Assembly: GCA_038225475.1 (NCBI GenBank)
Contig: JBBRRA010000001.1
Span: forward strand, 1 to 64,000
Length of the DNA: 64,000 nt
Source of the DNA: Polymorphobacter_B sp038225475
Lineage (GTDB): Bacteria > Pseudomonadota > Alphaproteobacteria > Sphingomonadales > Sphingomonadaceae
Reading direction: 5' to 3'
The first letter of the stretch is position 1, and each line of letters opens with the position of its first letter. The position numbers and the translations under genes were made by a program. A model generated the notes under the pieces. It was not told where the DNA came from and did no database searches. It was given only the letters and a program-made list of their open reading frames with translations. Of this stretch, positions 33,351-43,015 are shown piece by piece.

Positions 33351-34397
33351 ATGCGAGCGTCATCAGCACTCACTGCGACGCTGCTGTGTCTCGCCGGTTG
33401 CGGTAGTGAAGGACCAAAATCGGCGACGGTGCCAACGGCGGCCGCCCCGCTCGCCGTTCGGGTTGCCGAGGTGGTCGCCGCCAACGGCCAAGCCGATGTT
33501 TCGGGAACCGGGACCGTGCGCTTCCGGCGCGAAACCCAACTCGGGTTCAATACCGGCGGTCGGCTGCAAAAATTGTCGGTACGCGAGGGTGATCGGGTCG
33601 TGCCGGGGCAACCGCTCGCGGCGCTCGACGCGGTACCGGTTTCCGCTGCAATGGCGAGCGCGGCGGCCGAAGCGCGGCGCGCCGATGCCGACTTGCGCCG
33701 GATGCGAGGACTTGCCGCGAACGGCTGGGTTACCCGCGCCCGCCTCGAAAGCGCCGAGGCGAGTGCGCAGGCGGCGGCCGCAGCCGTGCGTGCGCGCGGT
33801 TTCGATGCGCGCTATGCGACGATTACCGCGTCGACCCCGGGGATCGTGCTGCGCCGCCTTGCCGAGCCGGGGCAGATGATGGCGGTCGGAATGCCAGTGG
33901 TGACGCTTGGCGAAACCACTAGCGGCTTCGTCCTGCGCGTACCGCTGCCCGACAGCGAGGTCACGCGGCTGACCATCGGCAGTAGTGCCGAAGTCCGGCT
34001 GCCCGCACTGTCGCCGTCACCGATCGCGGCGCGCGTCCAGGAGATTGCAGCGCGCGGCGACGACCGCACCGGCACTTTTCAGGTCGAGCTCGCGCTGCCG
34101 ACGCTGCCGGGGCTGCGCTCCGGCCTCGTCGGTGATGCGCGCATTGCGGCGCGGCCGACGGCGGCCGTGCGCGGCTTCATCGTGCCGGCGAGTGCCGTCT
34201 TCGCGGCGCGCGCCGACGAAGGCTTTGTTTATGTCGTGACGCAGGGCCGCGTGCATGCGCGGCTGGTGGGCATCGGCGCTGTCAGCGATTTGGGCATCAG
34301 CGTCACGTCGGGGCTGCAAGCCGGCGAGCGCGTCGTCACCAGCGGCGTCGACCGCCTGAGCGAAGGCGCATCGGTCAAGGTCGCCGTCGGCGCATGA
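33351..34397 (+). CDS. RND efflux periplasmic adaptor lipoprotein
   Basis: The 348-residue membrane-fusion protein starts with a lipobox (LCLAGC, Cys17), so it is anchored in the inner membrane facing the periplasm. It has the split barrel-sandwich parts (GRLQKLSVREGDRVVPGQPL and ITASTPGIVLRRLAEPGQMM) around an alpha-hairpin. It links the RND pump encoded next with an outer-membrane channel that is not encoded here. The stop overlaps the pump gene start (ATGA). Confidence 0.9.
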   Translation: MRASSALTATLLCLAGCGSEGPKSATVPTAAAPLAVRVAEVVAANGQADVSGTGTVRFRRETQLGFNTGGRLQKLSVREGDRVVPGQPLAALDAVPVSAAMASAAAEARRADADLRRMRGLAANGWVTRARLESAEASAQAAAAAVRARGFDARYATITASTPGIVLRRLAEPGQMMAVGMPVVTLGETTSGFVLRVPLPDSEVTRLTIGSSAEVRLPALSPSPIAARVQEIAARGDDRTGTFQVELALPTLPGLRSGLVGDARIAARPTAAVRGFIVPASAVFAARADEGFVYVVTQGRVHARLVGIGAVSDLGISVTSGLQAGERVVTSGVDRLSEGASVKVAVGA

Positions 34398-37300
34398 ACA
34401 CGATCATCGGATTTGCCGTTTCGCGCTGGCAGATCACGCTTGTGGTCTTTGCGCTTCTCGCCGCACTCGGCCTTGCGTCGCTGGTCGGCATCCCGCGCTC
34501 GGTCGATCCGCATTTTCCGTCACCGTTTATCAACATCGTCGTGCTGCAACCCGGTGCCAGCCCGGCCGATATGGAAACCACGGTCGCCAAGCCGATCGAG
34601 GATGTTATTCAGGGGATCGACGGAATCTATGCGGTAGCGTCGCGATCGACCGATGGGACGGCGGTGATTACTGCCGAGTTCGATTGGTCGACCGATCCTG
34701 AAAAAGACTATGATCAGGTCGTCCGCGAGGTCAACGCGGTGCGCCAGACGCTGCCGGCATCGATCCAGCGCATCGAATTTCAAAAGACGCGCACCACCGA
34801 AACGTCGGTGCTGCAACTCGCGCTGGTCAGCGATAGCGCATCGTATCGGCGCTTCGAAAAGCTTGCGAAGGATTTGCGCGAACGGTTGAACCAGGTTCCG
34901 GGGGTGCGGTCGTCGCGCGCCTGGGCGATCCCGCAGCCCGAGGTTCGCGTCGCGGTCGATACCGGACGCCTTGCCGAACTCGGGCTGCCGGCAGCCGTCA
35001 TCACCGACGCGCTGCGCGCCGGTGGCACCGATCTGCCCCCCGGCTCGGTCCATTCGGGCGACAAGCGCTTCAACGTCGAGGCTGGCGGTGCGTTCACTTC
35101 GATCGACGAGGTTGCCAACGCGCCCATTCGCGCCAGCGACGGGCGCGTCGTGCGCACCCGCGACGTCGCACAAGTCGGCTGGGCCTATGAGGAGCAGCAG
35201 CATCTCGCGCGCTTCAACGGCAAGCGCGCGGTTTGGGTCACCCTGCAACAAAAGGACGGCGTCAACGTCCTCAACGTTCGCGACGCCGCGCTGGCGGCGG
35301 CGCGTGACTTTGCCGCGACGCTGCCACCGGATGTTAAACTCGAAGTCGGTTTCGACCAATCGCTCGACATCGCGACCAAGCTTGGCCAGTTGCAGCGCGA
35401 TTTCCTGATCGCACTCGCGCTGGTGCTGATCACCCTATTGCCGCTGGGCATTCGGGCCGCGCTGGTCGTGCTCGTGTCGGTCCCGCTCAGCCTTGCGATC
35501 GGCGTCGCGATCCTTGGCACCGCCGGGTTCACGCTCAACCAACTGGCGATTTCGGGCTTTATCATTTCGCTCGGGCTGTTGGTCGACGATTCGATTGTCG
35601 TTACCGAAAATATCGCGCGGCACCTGCGCGGCGGCGAAACGCGCGAAGCCGCCGCGCTCAGTGGCACGCGGCAGATTGCGGTCGCAGTCATCGGCTGCAC
35701 GTTCGTGTTGCTGTTTGCCTTCCTGCCGCTGGCGTTCCTTCCCGAGGGCGCGGGCAAGTTCACGCGGTCGTTGCCCGTCGCAGTGCTTGGCACGGTTGCG
35801 GCATCGCTGCTGGTCTCGCTGACGATCGTGCCGTTTCTTGCGAGCCGCCTGCTGCCGCGCACCGGTGACGAGAATGGCAACTGGCTGTTGCGCGGTATCG
35901 AGCGCGGCGGCATCCACCGGCTCTATGCCCCGGTTCTGCACCGGTCGCTCGAACGGCCGTGGCTGGCGCTGGCGGCGGCGACGCTGCTGTGTGCGTCGGC
36001 GATCGCGCTCATTCCGTTTATCGGCTCAAGCCTGTTTCCGCCGGCCGACACCCCGTATTTCCTTGTCGAAGTTCACGCCCCCGAAGGTGCCGCGCTGCAG
36101 CAGACCGACCGCGCGGTGGCGTTTGCCGAACGCGTCCTGCTGAAGGAGCCGCAGGTTCGGACGGTGCTGGCCAACATCGGCCGCGGCAACCCGCAGGTAT
36201 TCTATAACATGCGCTCGCTCGAGCAGCGGTCGAACCTCGGCGGCATCGTCGTTACGCTGGACAAATGGGATGCGAAAGACGGTCCGGCGCTCGTCGAACG
36301 GTTGCGCAAGCGCTTCGCCGACTGCCCGGATGCCGAGCTGGTAATCAAGATTTTCCAAAACGGCCCGCCGGTCGATGCACCGGTGGTGGTCAAGATCACT
36401 GGCCCCGAAATCCCGACGCTCAAGCATATCGCCGCGCAGGTCGAGGCCATGCTGCGAACCGTGCCGGGCACGCGCGACGTCACCAATCCGGTGGCGATCG
36501 ACCAGGTCAAGCTCGACCTCGGTCTCGATCCGGGCAAGGCGGCGCTGCTCGGCGTCGCCCCCGGCTCGGCACGGCGGGCGGTCAGGCTGGCGCTGGCCGG
36601 CGAGGCCGCGGGGCGCCTGCGCGACGGTGAAGGCGACAGCTATAACGTCGTCGTGCGCCTACCGATGGCAGCCCGGCAGGACGTCTCGGCGCTCGAGCAT
36701 ATCTATGTGCCCTCGACCAACGGCGGCGCGGTGCCGCTTGGACAGATCGCCAGCCCGCATCTGGTCAGCGCGCCGCCGCAGGTCACCCGCTACCGGCAGC
36801 AGCGGATCGTTTACGTCTCGACACAGGTCCAGCCCGGGTTCCTGACCGCCAAGGTCAACGCCGACGTCTTTGCCGCGATCAACAAAATCGCGCTGCCCCG
36901 TGGCTACCGCTTTCTGGCAGGCGGCGAAGCAGAGGCGAAAGAACGCAGCTTCGGTGGGCTCGGCCCGATCATCGCGCTGGCGGTGTTCGGCATCCTTGGG
37001 GTGCTCGTGATCGAGTTCGGGCGGTTCCGCGAAACGGCGGTCGTCGCAGGCGTCATCCCGCTGGGTATGTTCGGCGGGCTGGTCGCGCTTTTCCTGACTG
37101 GAAACAGCCTGAGCTATACAGCGGTGATCGGTTTCGTCGCGCTGATCGGGATCGAGATCAAGAACTCGATCCTGCTGGTCGATTTTACCACACAGCTACG
37201 CGCCAGCGGCCTCGAACTGCGCGATGCAATCGAGCGCGCGGGCGAAGTGCGCTTTCTGCCGGTGCTGCTGACCAGCGTCACGGCAATCGGCGGGTTGCTG

Positions 37301-37477
37301 CCGCTCGCCGTGTCTGGATCCGGATTGTACGGCCCGCTGGCGTGGGTGATTATCGGCGGATTGGTCAGTTCGACGCTGCTCAGCCGGATCGTAACGCCGG
37401 TGATGTATCTGGTGCTGATCCGCGGTGCGCCGCCGCTGACTGCCAACGCCGGCGCCCTGCCGCAGCCTGCCGAGTAA
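34394..37477 (+). CDS. RND-family efflux pump
   Basis: The 1027-residue inner-membrane transporter has the RND layout: a first helix, a large periplasmic loop, a block of helices (residues about 335-500), then a second loop and a second helix block. Motifs include GLLVDDSIVVTENIARHLRGG in the helix block and GFVALIGIEIKNSILLVDF near the C-terminus. It is of the AcrB/HAE1-like branch for drugs or small molecules rather than metals, judging from overall phrasing. Proton-driven export with the adaptor upstream is expected; the substrate is unknown. Confidence 0.93.
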   Translation: MNTIIGFAVSRWQITLVVFALLAALGLASLVGIPRSVDPHFPSPFINIVVLQPGASPADMETTVAKPIEDVIQGIDGIYAVASRSTDGTAVITAEFDWSTDPEKDYDQVVREVNAVRQTLPASIQRIEFQKTRTTETSVLQLALVSDSASYRRFEKLAKDLRERLNQVPGVRSSRAWAIPQPEVRVAVDTGRLAELGLPAAVITDALRAGGTDLPPGSVHSGDKRFNVEAGGAFTSIDEVANAPIRASDGRVVRTRDVAQVGWAYEEQQHLARFNGKRAVWVTLQQKDGVNVLNVRDAALAAARDFAATLPPDVKLEVGFDQSLDIATKLGQLQRDFLIALALVLITLLPLGIRAALVVLVSVPLSLAIGVAILGTAGFTLNQLAISGFIISLGLLVDDSIVVTENIARHLRGGETREAAALSGTRQIAVAVIGCTFVLLFAFLPLAFLPEGAGKFTRSLPVAVLGTVAASLLVSLTIVPFLASRLLPRTGDENGNWLLRGIERGGIHRLYAPVLHRSLERPWLALAAATLLCASAIALIPFIGSSLFPPADTPYFLVEVHAPEGAALQQTDRAVAFAERVLLKEPQVRTVLANIGRGNPQVFYNMRSLEQRSNLGGIVVTLDKWDAKDGPALVERLRKRFADCPDAELVIKIFQNGPPVDAPVVVKITGPEIPTLKHIAAQVEAMLRTVPGTRDVTNPVAIDQVKLDLGLDPGKAALLGVAPGSARRAVRLALAGEAAGRLRDGEGDSYNVVVRLPMAARQDVSALEHIYVPSTNGGAVPLGQIASPHLVSAPPQVTRYRQQRIVYVSTQVQPGFLTAKVNADVFAAINKIALPRGYRFLAGGEAEAKERSFGGLGPIIALAVFGILGVLVIEFGRFRETAVVAGVIPLGMFGGLVALFLTGNSLSYTAVIGFVALIGIEIKNSILLVDFTTQLRASGLELRDAIERAGEVRFLPVLLTSVTAIGGLLPLAVSGSGLYGPLAWVIIGGLVSSTLLSRIVTPVMYLVLIRGAPPLTANAGALPQPAE

Positions 37478-37591
37478 ATGAGCGCAAGGGATTAGCCCGG
37501 TAAGCCCGTACTCCATTTAAGGCCGCCGCCAATTCTTCATTCGGTCATCGATCTGGCATAGAAGCGGCGAACGGGTGATTGGGGGGGATCG

Positions 37592-39298
37592 ATGCAGAGC
37601 GATGACGACGGGACGTTGGTGTTGACCCACGATCCCGCTCCCCCGCCGGCTTCCAACGCATTTCCGACCGCGCTCGGCGTCGGCGCGGCCGCACTGGCGC
37701 TCGCGGCATGTGGTGGCGATTCGACGCCTGCCGCGCCCCCGGTCGCGCCGCCGCCGGTCATCGTGCCGACGGTCAAGATTACGCCGACGCAGGCCGGGCG
37801 GTTCCTTGCGCAAAGCACGATGGGTGCAACGGCTGCCGACATCGTCAGCGTTCAGACACTCGGCTTCGACGGCTGGTTGACCGACCAGTTCAACACGGCG
37901 CGCAAGATCGCGCATTGGGACTGGATGGTCGGCGCGGGCTATAATGTTGTCGCCAATATCAACAGCGAGACCGGCTACGACCCGTCGGTTTGGCGGCAAC
38001 TCATCGGCGGAACCGACCAGCTTCGGCAGCGCGTCGGCATGGCGCTGCTCGACTATATTGTCGTCGGCATCAGCGGGCTGACCAGCAACTGGAAGCAATT
38101 CACCGCCGCTGCATTTCTCGATGTGCTGATGGACAATGCGTTTGGCAACTACCGCACCTTGCTCGATCAGGTCACGACCAACGCCGGGATGGGGCTGTTT
38201 CTCACCTATCTCGGCAATGTGAAGGCCAATCCGACGACCGGGTCGGTTCCCGACGAGAATTACGCGCGCGAACTCATGCAGCTGTTCACGCTTGGGCTGT
38301 ACCAGATCAATACCGACGGCTCGCTGATGATGAGCGGCGGCGCACCGATCGAAACCTATACGCAGGACGACGTTAGCGGGCTCGCCCGGGTGTGGACCGG
38401 GTGGACGCTCGATTCGACCGACAGCACGACGCCCGATCGGTATCGGCGACCGATGGTCAACATCGCGGCCAACCATGAAACCGGTACCAAGGTGTTTCTG
38501 AAGACGACGATCCCGGCGAACACCAGCGGCGTCGACAGCAAAAAGCTGGCGCTCGACGCGATCTTCGCGCATCCCAACATCGCGCCGTTCGTGTCGAAGC
38601 AACTCATCCAGCGACTGGTGACGAGCAATCCGTCGCCCGCCTATATCGGCCGGGTTGCAGCCGTCTTTGCCGACAACGGCAGCGGCGTGCGCGGCGACTT
38701 GAAGGCCGTTGTCCGCGCCGTTTTGCTCGACACTGAAGCCCGCGACGACGCCGCCGCCACCGCCTCGACGACTTCGGGCAAGCTGCGCGAACCGATCGTG
38801 CGGCTGACCGGTTGGGCACGCGCCTATGCGGCAACGTCGGCGACCGATGCGTGGGCGATCGGTGACACCAGCAGCAGTTCGACGCGGCTCGCCCAAAGCC
38901 CCGGACGCAGCCAGAGTGTCTTCAGCTGGTTCCGCCCCGGCTATACCCCGCCGAACAGCGCGATCGCCACCGCCGGGCTGGTCGCGCCCGAGTTCCAGTT
39001 GACCAGCGAGCCGACGGTCGTCGCGTATATCAACTATATGCAGTCGTTGATCGTCAGCGGTGCCGGCGACTTCAAGGCCGACTACACCGCCATCACCGCC
39101 AAGGCAGCCGACAGCCAGGCGCTGCTCGACGACATTAATCTTTCGTTGGCAGCAAACCAGCTCAGCGCCGCAACGATCGCGCAGATCAAGACTGCCGTCG
39201 ACAGCATCGCCAGCAGTACGCCCGCGGGATTGGCCAACCGGGTCTATACCGCGATTTTGCTGGTGCTCGCGTCGCCCGAATATCTTGTGCTGAAGTAG
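37592..39298 (+). CDS. DUF1800 family lipoprotein
   Basis: The 568-residue protein belongs to the DUF1800 family of unknown function. It begins with an unusual 25-residue hydrophilic stretch before a hydrophobic segment ending ALAAC (Cys40), a likely lipobox. Family-like phrases are ARELMQLFTLGLYQIN, VWTGWTLDS and FVSKQLIQRLVTSNPSPAYI. GGGGGGA lies before the ATG at 37592. DUF1800 and DUF1501 genes are regularly neighbours, as here, with 11 bases between them. A cell-surface or exported role is inferred. Confidence 0.88.
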   Translation: MQSDDDGTLVLTHDPAPPPASNAFPTALGVGAAALALAACGGDSTPAAPPVAPPPVIVPTVKITPTQAGRFLAQSTMGATAADIVSVQTLGFDGWLTDQFNTARKIAHWDWMVGAGYNVVANINSETGYDPSVWRQLIGGTDQLRQRVGMALLDYIVVGISGLTSNWKQFTAAAFLDVLMDNAFGNYRTLLDQVTTNAGMGLFLTYLGNVKANPTTGSVPDENYARELMQLFTLGLYQINTDGSLMMSGGAPIETYTQDDVSGLARVWTGWTLDSTDSTTPDRYRRPMVNIAANHETGTKVFLKTTIPANTSGVDSKKLALDAIFAHPNIAPFVSKQLIQRLVTSNPSPAYIGRVAAVFADNGSGVRGDLKAVVRAVLLDTEARDDAAATASTTSGKLREPIVRLTGWARAYAATSATDAWAIGDTSSSSTRLAQSPGRSQSVFSWFRPGYTPPNSAIATAGLVAPEFQLTSEPTVVAYINYMQSLIVSGAGDFKADYTAITAKAADSQALLDDINLSLAANQLSAATIAQIKTAVDSIASSTPAGLANRVYTAILLVLASPEYLVLK

Positions 39299-39309
39299 GG
39301 AGAGCGACG

Positions 39310-40686
39310 ATGACCCTCGATCAATCGCGCCGCGCCTTCCTCAAGCGGTCGGCCGCGCTCGGTATCGCCGGTGCCGCAACACCCTTCGTCCTCAATCTTG
39401 CCGGGATCGGCGAGGCGGCGGCGGCGACGGCGACCGACTATAAGGCGTTGGTGTGCATCTTCCTGTTTGGGGGCAACGACTATGCCAACACGCTGACGCC
39501 CTACGACACGACCAGCTACAACGCCTATCAGTCGCTGCGCCCGAACATCGCTTATGCGCGCACCGATCTGAGCGCGACCGCACTTAACCCGGCAACGCCG
39601 TTGGCGGGCGGGCTGCAATATGCGCTGGCCCCCGCGCTCGCGCCGTTGCTGGCGACGTTCGACGCTGGCAAGCTCGCGGTGATGCTCAATGTCGGCACGC
39701 TCGTTCAGCCGACGACCAAGGCGCAATATTTGGCCAAAAGCGTCAAGCTGCCGCCCAAGCTGTTCAGCCATAACGATCAGCAATCATTTTGGCAGGCGTC
39801 GTCGCCCGAGGGCGCGAGTTCGGGCTGGGGCGGCCGCATGGGCGACCTGTTCCAGTCGGGTAATGGCACCGCGACGCTGACCTGTATCAATGCCAGCGGC
39901 AATGCCGTGTTCCTGACCGGCAAGACCGCAATCCAGTATAGCATCACCTCGACCGGTCCGATCGCGCTCAATAGCAACTCGGCCACCTTGTTCGGCTCGT
40001 CGGCGGCCAATACCGCGCTGCGCACACTTATCGCCGCGCCGCGTACCGAGATCCTTGAAAATGAACTGACGCGTGTCACCAAGCGCTCGCTCGACACCTT
40101 TACGCAGGTGACGACTGCATTGGCCGCTGGACCGACAATCACCACCGCGTTTCCAACCGGAAATTCGCTTGCCGATCAGCTCAAGATCGTCGCGCGGATG
40201 ATCTCGGTTGGGCAAGAGCTTGGGGCAAAGCGGCAGGTGTTCTTTGTTTCGCTCGGTGGCTTCGATACGCACGAGAACCTTGTCGCAACGCACCCGCCGC
40301 TGCTCGCCAAGGTCGCCGGCGCAATGAAGGCTTTTTATGACGCAACGGTCGAACTTGGGGTTGCCGACCGCGTGACCGCATTCACTGCCTCAGATTTCGG
40401 GCGCACGCTGGTCAACAACTCGACCGGTTCGGACCATGGCTGGGGCAGCATGCACTTCGTCCTCGGCGGTGCGGTCAAGGGCAAGAAATTTTACGGCACG
40501 CCCCCGGCCATTGCCAATAACGGCCCCGACGACGTCGGCCAGGGGCGTCTTGTGCCGACCACGGGCGTCGATCAATATGCTGCCACACTGGCAAGCTGGT
40601 TCGGGGTTTCGGACGCCAACCTTTCGACCGTGCTGCCGTATATCGGCAACTATGGCCCGGCATCGCGGAACCTCGGTTTCGTCTAG
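39310..40686 (+). CDS. DUF1501 family Tat-exported protein
   Basis: The 458-residue protein starts MTLDQSRRAFLKRSAALGIAG, a twin-arginine signal. It contains VCIFLFGGNDYANTLTPYD, FFVSLGGFDTHENLV and SDFGRTLVNNSTGSDHGWGS. This is the DUF1501 pattern, which resembles the sulfatase/alkaline phosphatase superfamily. Tat export implies folding or cofactor insertion in the cytoplasm. It is co-transcribed with the DUF1800 protein. Its stop interlocks with the convergent ABC permease gene. Confidence 0.88.
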   Translation: MTLDQSRRAFLKRSAALGIAGAATPFVLNLAGIGEAAAATATDYKALVCIFLFGGNDYANTLTPYDTTSYNAYQSLRPNIAYARTDLSATALNPATPLAGGLQYALAPALAPLLATFDAGKLAVMLNVGTLVQPTTKAQYLAKSVKLPPKLFSHNDQQSFWQASSPEGASSGWGGRMGDLFQSGNGTATLTCINASGNAVFLTGKTAIQYSITSTGPIALNSNSATLFGSSAANTALRTLIAAPRTEILENELTRVTKRSLDTFTQVTTALAAGPTITTAFPTGNSLADQLKIVARMISVGQELGAKRQVFFVSLGGFDTHENLVATHPPLLAKVAGAMKAFYDATVELGVADRVTAFTASDFGRTLVNNSTGSDHGWGSMHFVLGGAVKGKKFYGTPPAIANNGPDDVGQGRLVPTTGVDQYAATLASWFGVSDANLSTVLPYIGNYGPASRNLGFV

Positions 40687-42209
40687 GCGGCGATTTGAAC
40701 GCGGTTGACGACGAACGCGGTACGCTTCTCGCCGACCCCATTGCGCGGGCGTGCACCCGCCAACGCTGCCATGACCACCGCGACAAAGATCGCTGGAGCG
40801 GCTGCCCATAGCGAGTTGCGCGCCAGCATCGCCGCCGTGCCGGACCAGCCGCTGATGATCGCGAACTCGCCGAGCGCGAGCAGCAGCGATCCGCGCTGCC
40901 GACGCCGGAAAGCCGACCGGCGCTGCGGCTTGCCGAACCAGCCCTGCAGCAGCGACGCTGAAACCGCCGCTCCGGTGCTCGTCACGACGGCAATCAGCGC
41001 CGGCCAAGGATGGTGCACCGCAAGGACGGCAGCCAGCAGAACGACGACGGTGAGCGGCGGCGTACAAGCGGCAATCAGCTTGGCCCACGCCACCAGCGAC
41101 GGTGCGACGGGCGCGGCCGCCAATAGTTCGGGCGCATCTTCCGAACAAATAATCAGCCAGCTCAGGTTTGACGCAAGCAACCCCGCGAACAGCGTACACG
41201 CGGCAGCGCCTCGCGATCCGACGGTATTGCCCATGTCGCTACCACTCAGGATCAGCACGGCAACCGGTAGCATATAGACCAGTTGCAGCGTCAGCTGCGA
41301 CAGCAGTTCGGGGTCGCGCGCGATCGAGCGGAATTCCTTTACGACGATGATCCGCATTGTCCCCGACCTGAACGGCGCGGCAACCACCTTTGGTGGAGGT
41401 AAGGCGCGCACGGGGGAATCGGTCGCGGTTAGGCTCGCTGCGGCAAGCCGCGACGATGCCCATGCACAAGCGACTGCGAACACCGCGAGTTCCAACAGCG
41501 CCAGCGGGTCACCGAAAGTCGCCCGCGCCGGCGCGTCCAACGGCGGCGCGGGCGAATGCGCCGCGATCCGACCGATCGCAGCGCTGAACGCAGGCACGCC
41601 CGCATACGCCTGCCCCAGCAGGAACACGGCTGCTCCGAGCAGCCCTCCGGCAATCTGCAGGATCGTCCGCGCCCGCCGCGGTTCGACCAACAGGAACAGC
41701 AGCCGGACAAAACCGAATGCCAGCGACGTTGCAACGACTGCTGTCACGATAACCACGGGTAGCGCCGCAAACCATTCGGGATGGCCAAGCAACGCGGCTG
41801 TTATCAGGAATGGCAGCAACAGGATAAGCGACGGCAACGCCACTGCCGCATAGATCGCCACGGACTTTGCCGCGAGAATGCGGCTCGGCGGGATCGGTGC
41901 GGCGAGCAGCAGATCGAGGTCGGCGCGCTCGTTGAAACTGCGCAGCACAAGCGGGCTTGCGGTCGATATGAACATGACCAGCATGCCCGCATTCAGCAGC
42001 GCGACGACCCCCAGCACAGCCGCGCGTTGATCGACGACGTCGCGCAGCTGAAATGCAATGAACGGCCCGGCGATGCACGGCAGCGTCAGTAGGAGCAAGA
42101 ACGGCACGGCGCGCTTGATCAGGCTGGCGCGCCCGCTCGACCGATAGGTGACGCGCATCTCGTGCCGAACCAGCCACAGGAAGCCCGCCGGCTCAAGCCG
42201 CCGCGTCAT
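40683..42209 (-). CDS. ABC-2-type exporter permease
   Basis: This 508-residue membrane protein has about ten to twelve helices in two blocks, split by a hydrophilic middle (residues about 245-290) that ends FRSGTMRIIVVKEFRSIARDPELLSQ. The N-terminus (FLWLVRHEMRVTYRS) and layout fit ABC-2-type export permeases such as heterologous two-block exporters. It is preceded by its ATPase gene with a four-base overlap (ATGA at 42206-42209). The substrate is unknown. Confidence 0.78.
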   Translation of the reverse strand: MTRRLEPAGFLWLVRHEMRVTYRSSGRASLIKRAVPFLLLLTLPCIAGPFIAFQLRDVVDQRAAVLGVVALLNAGMLVMFISTASPLVLRSFNERADLDLLLAAPIPPSRILAAKSVAIYAAVALPSLILLLPFLITAALLGHPEWFAALPVVIVTAVVATSLAFGFVRLLFLLVEPRRARTILQIAGGLLGAAVFLLGQAYAGVPAFSAAIGRIAAHSPAPPLDAPARATFGDPLALLELAVFAVACAWASSRLAAASLTATDSPVRALPPPKVVAAPFRSGTMRIIVVKEFRSIARDPELLSQLTLQLVYMLPVAVLILSGSDMGNTVGSRGAAACTLFAGLLASNLSWLIICSEDAPELLAAAPVAPSLVAWAKLIAACTPPLTVVVLLAAVLAVHHPWPALIAVVTSTGAAVSASLLQGWFGKPQRRSAFRRRQRGSLLLALGEFAIISGWSGTAAMLARNSLWAAAPAIFVAVVMAALAGARPRNGVGEKRTAFVVNRVQIAA

Positions 42210-42937
42210 GACTGGGCAAGCGCCAGAAACATATCCTCGAGCGTCGCATTACCCGAACCACTGCTGTGGCGCAGTTCGGCAAGCGTGCCCTCGGCCACCA
42301 GTCGCCCCGACCGGATGATGCCGATACGATCGGCAAGGCGTTCGGCGACCTCGAGGATATGCGTGGTCAGGATGACGGTGCTGCCGCGCGCGACGCGCTC
42401 CGCCAAAAGGTCCTTGACCTGCCGTGCGGCTCCCGCGTCGAGACCCGTGAGCGGCTCGTCGAGGATCAGCAGCTGCGGATCGTGGATCAGGGCTCCGGCC
42501 AACGCGAGCTTTTGCTTCATTCCACGCGAAAAATTCTCGCAGCGATTGGCACGGTTCTCCCAAAGATCGAGCCAGCGGAGCAATTCCTCGGCGCGCGATG
42601 CCGCGACACCGGCATCGATGCTCCACAGCCCGGCGACGAACTCGAGATATTCGAGCGGGTTGAGCTTGTCATACAACAGCGGGTCATCGGGCAGCCAGGC
42701 GATCAGCCGCTTGGCGTCGATCGGCGCGGCGAGCGCATTGATGCCGAATACATGAACGCTGCCGGCGTCGGGACGCTGCAACCCGGCAACGATCCGCAGC
42801 GTCGTGGTCTTGCCTGCACCATTGGGACCGAGCAGCGCATAAAGCTCGCCTGCCCGCACCGACAGGCTGAGATTGTCGACCGCGACCTTGTCGAAGGTTT
42901 TGCTCAGCCCGATCAACTCGAGCGCCGGTATACTCAT
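42206..42937 (-). CDS. ABC exporter ATP-binding protein
   Basis: The 243-residue ATPase has Walker A GPNGAGKTTTLR, the Q-loop region AWLPDDPLLYDKLNPLEYLE, signature NFSRGMKQKLALAGAL, Walker B LLILDEPLTGLD and the H-loop TTHILE. These are typical of ABC-2 exporter ATPases. The signature reads FSRGM rather than LSGGQ, as is common in this subgroup. It drives the permease encoded immediately downstream. Confidence 0.93.
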   Translation of the reverse strand: MSIPALELIGLSKTFDKVAVDNLSLSVRAGELYALLGPNGAGKTTTLRIVAGLQRPDAGSVHVFGINALAAPIDAKRLIAWLPDDPLLYDKLNPLEYLEFVAGLWSIDAGVAASRAEELLRWLDLWENRANRCENFSRGMKQKLALAGALIHDPQLLILDEPLTGLDAGAARQVKDLLAERVARGSTVILTTHILEVAERLADRIGIIRSGRLVAEGTLAELRHSSGSGNATLEDMFLALAQS

Positions 42938-43015
42938 GTCGCTTCCACATCGCCCCGTGATGTCAAAGGCTAGCAGCCACCGGCGCGGGCCGCCATCCCC
43001 AGCAACGCGCCGATA

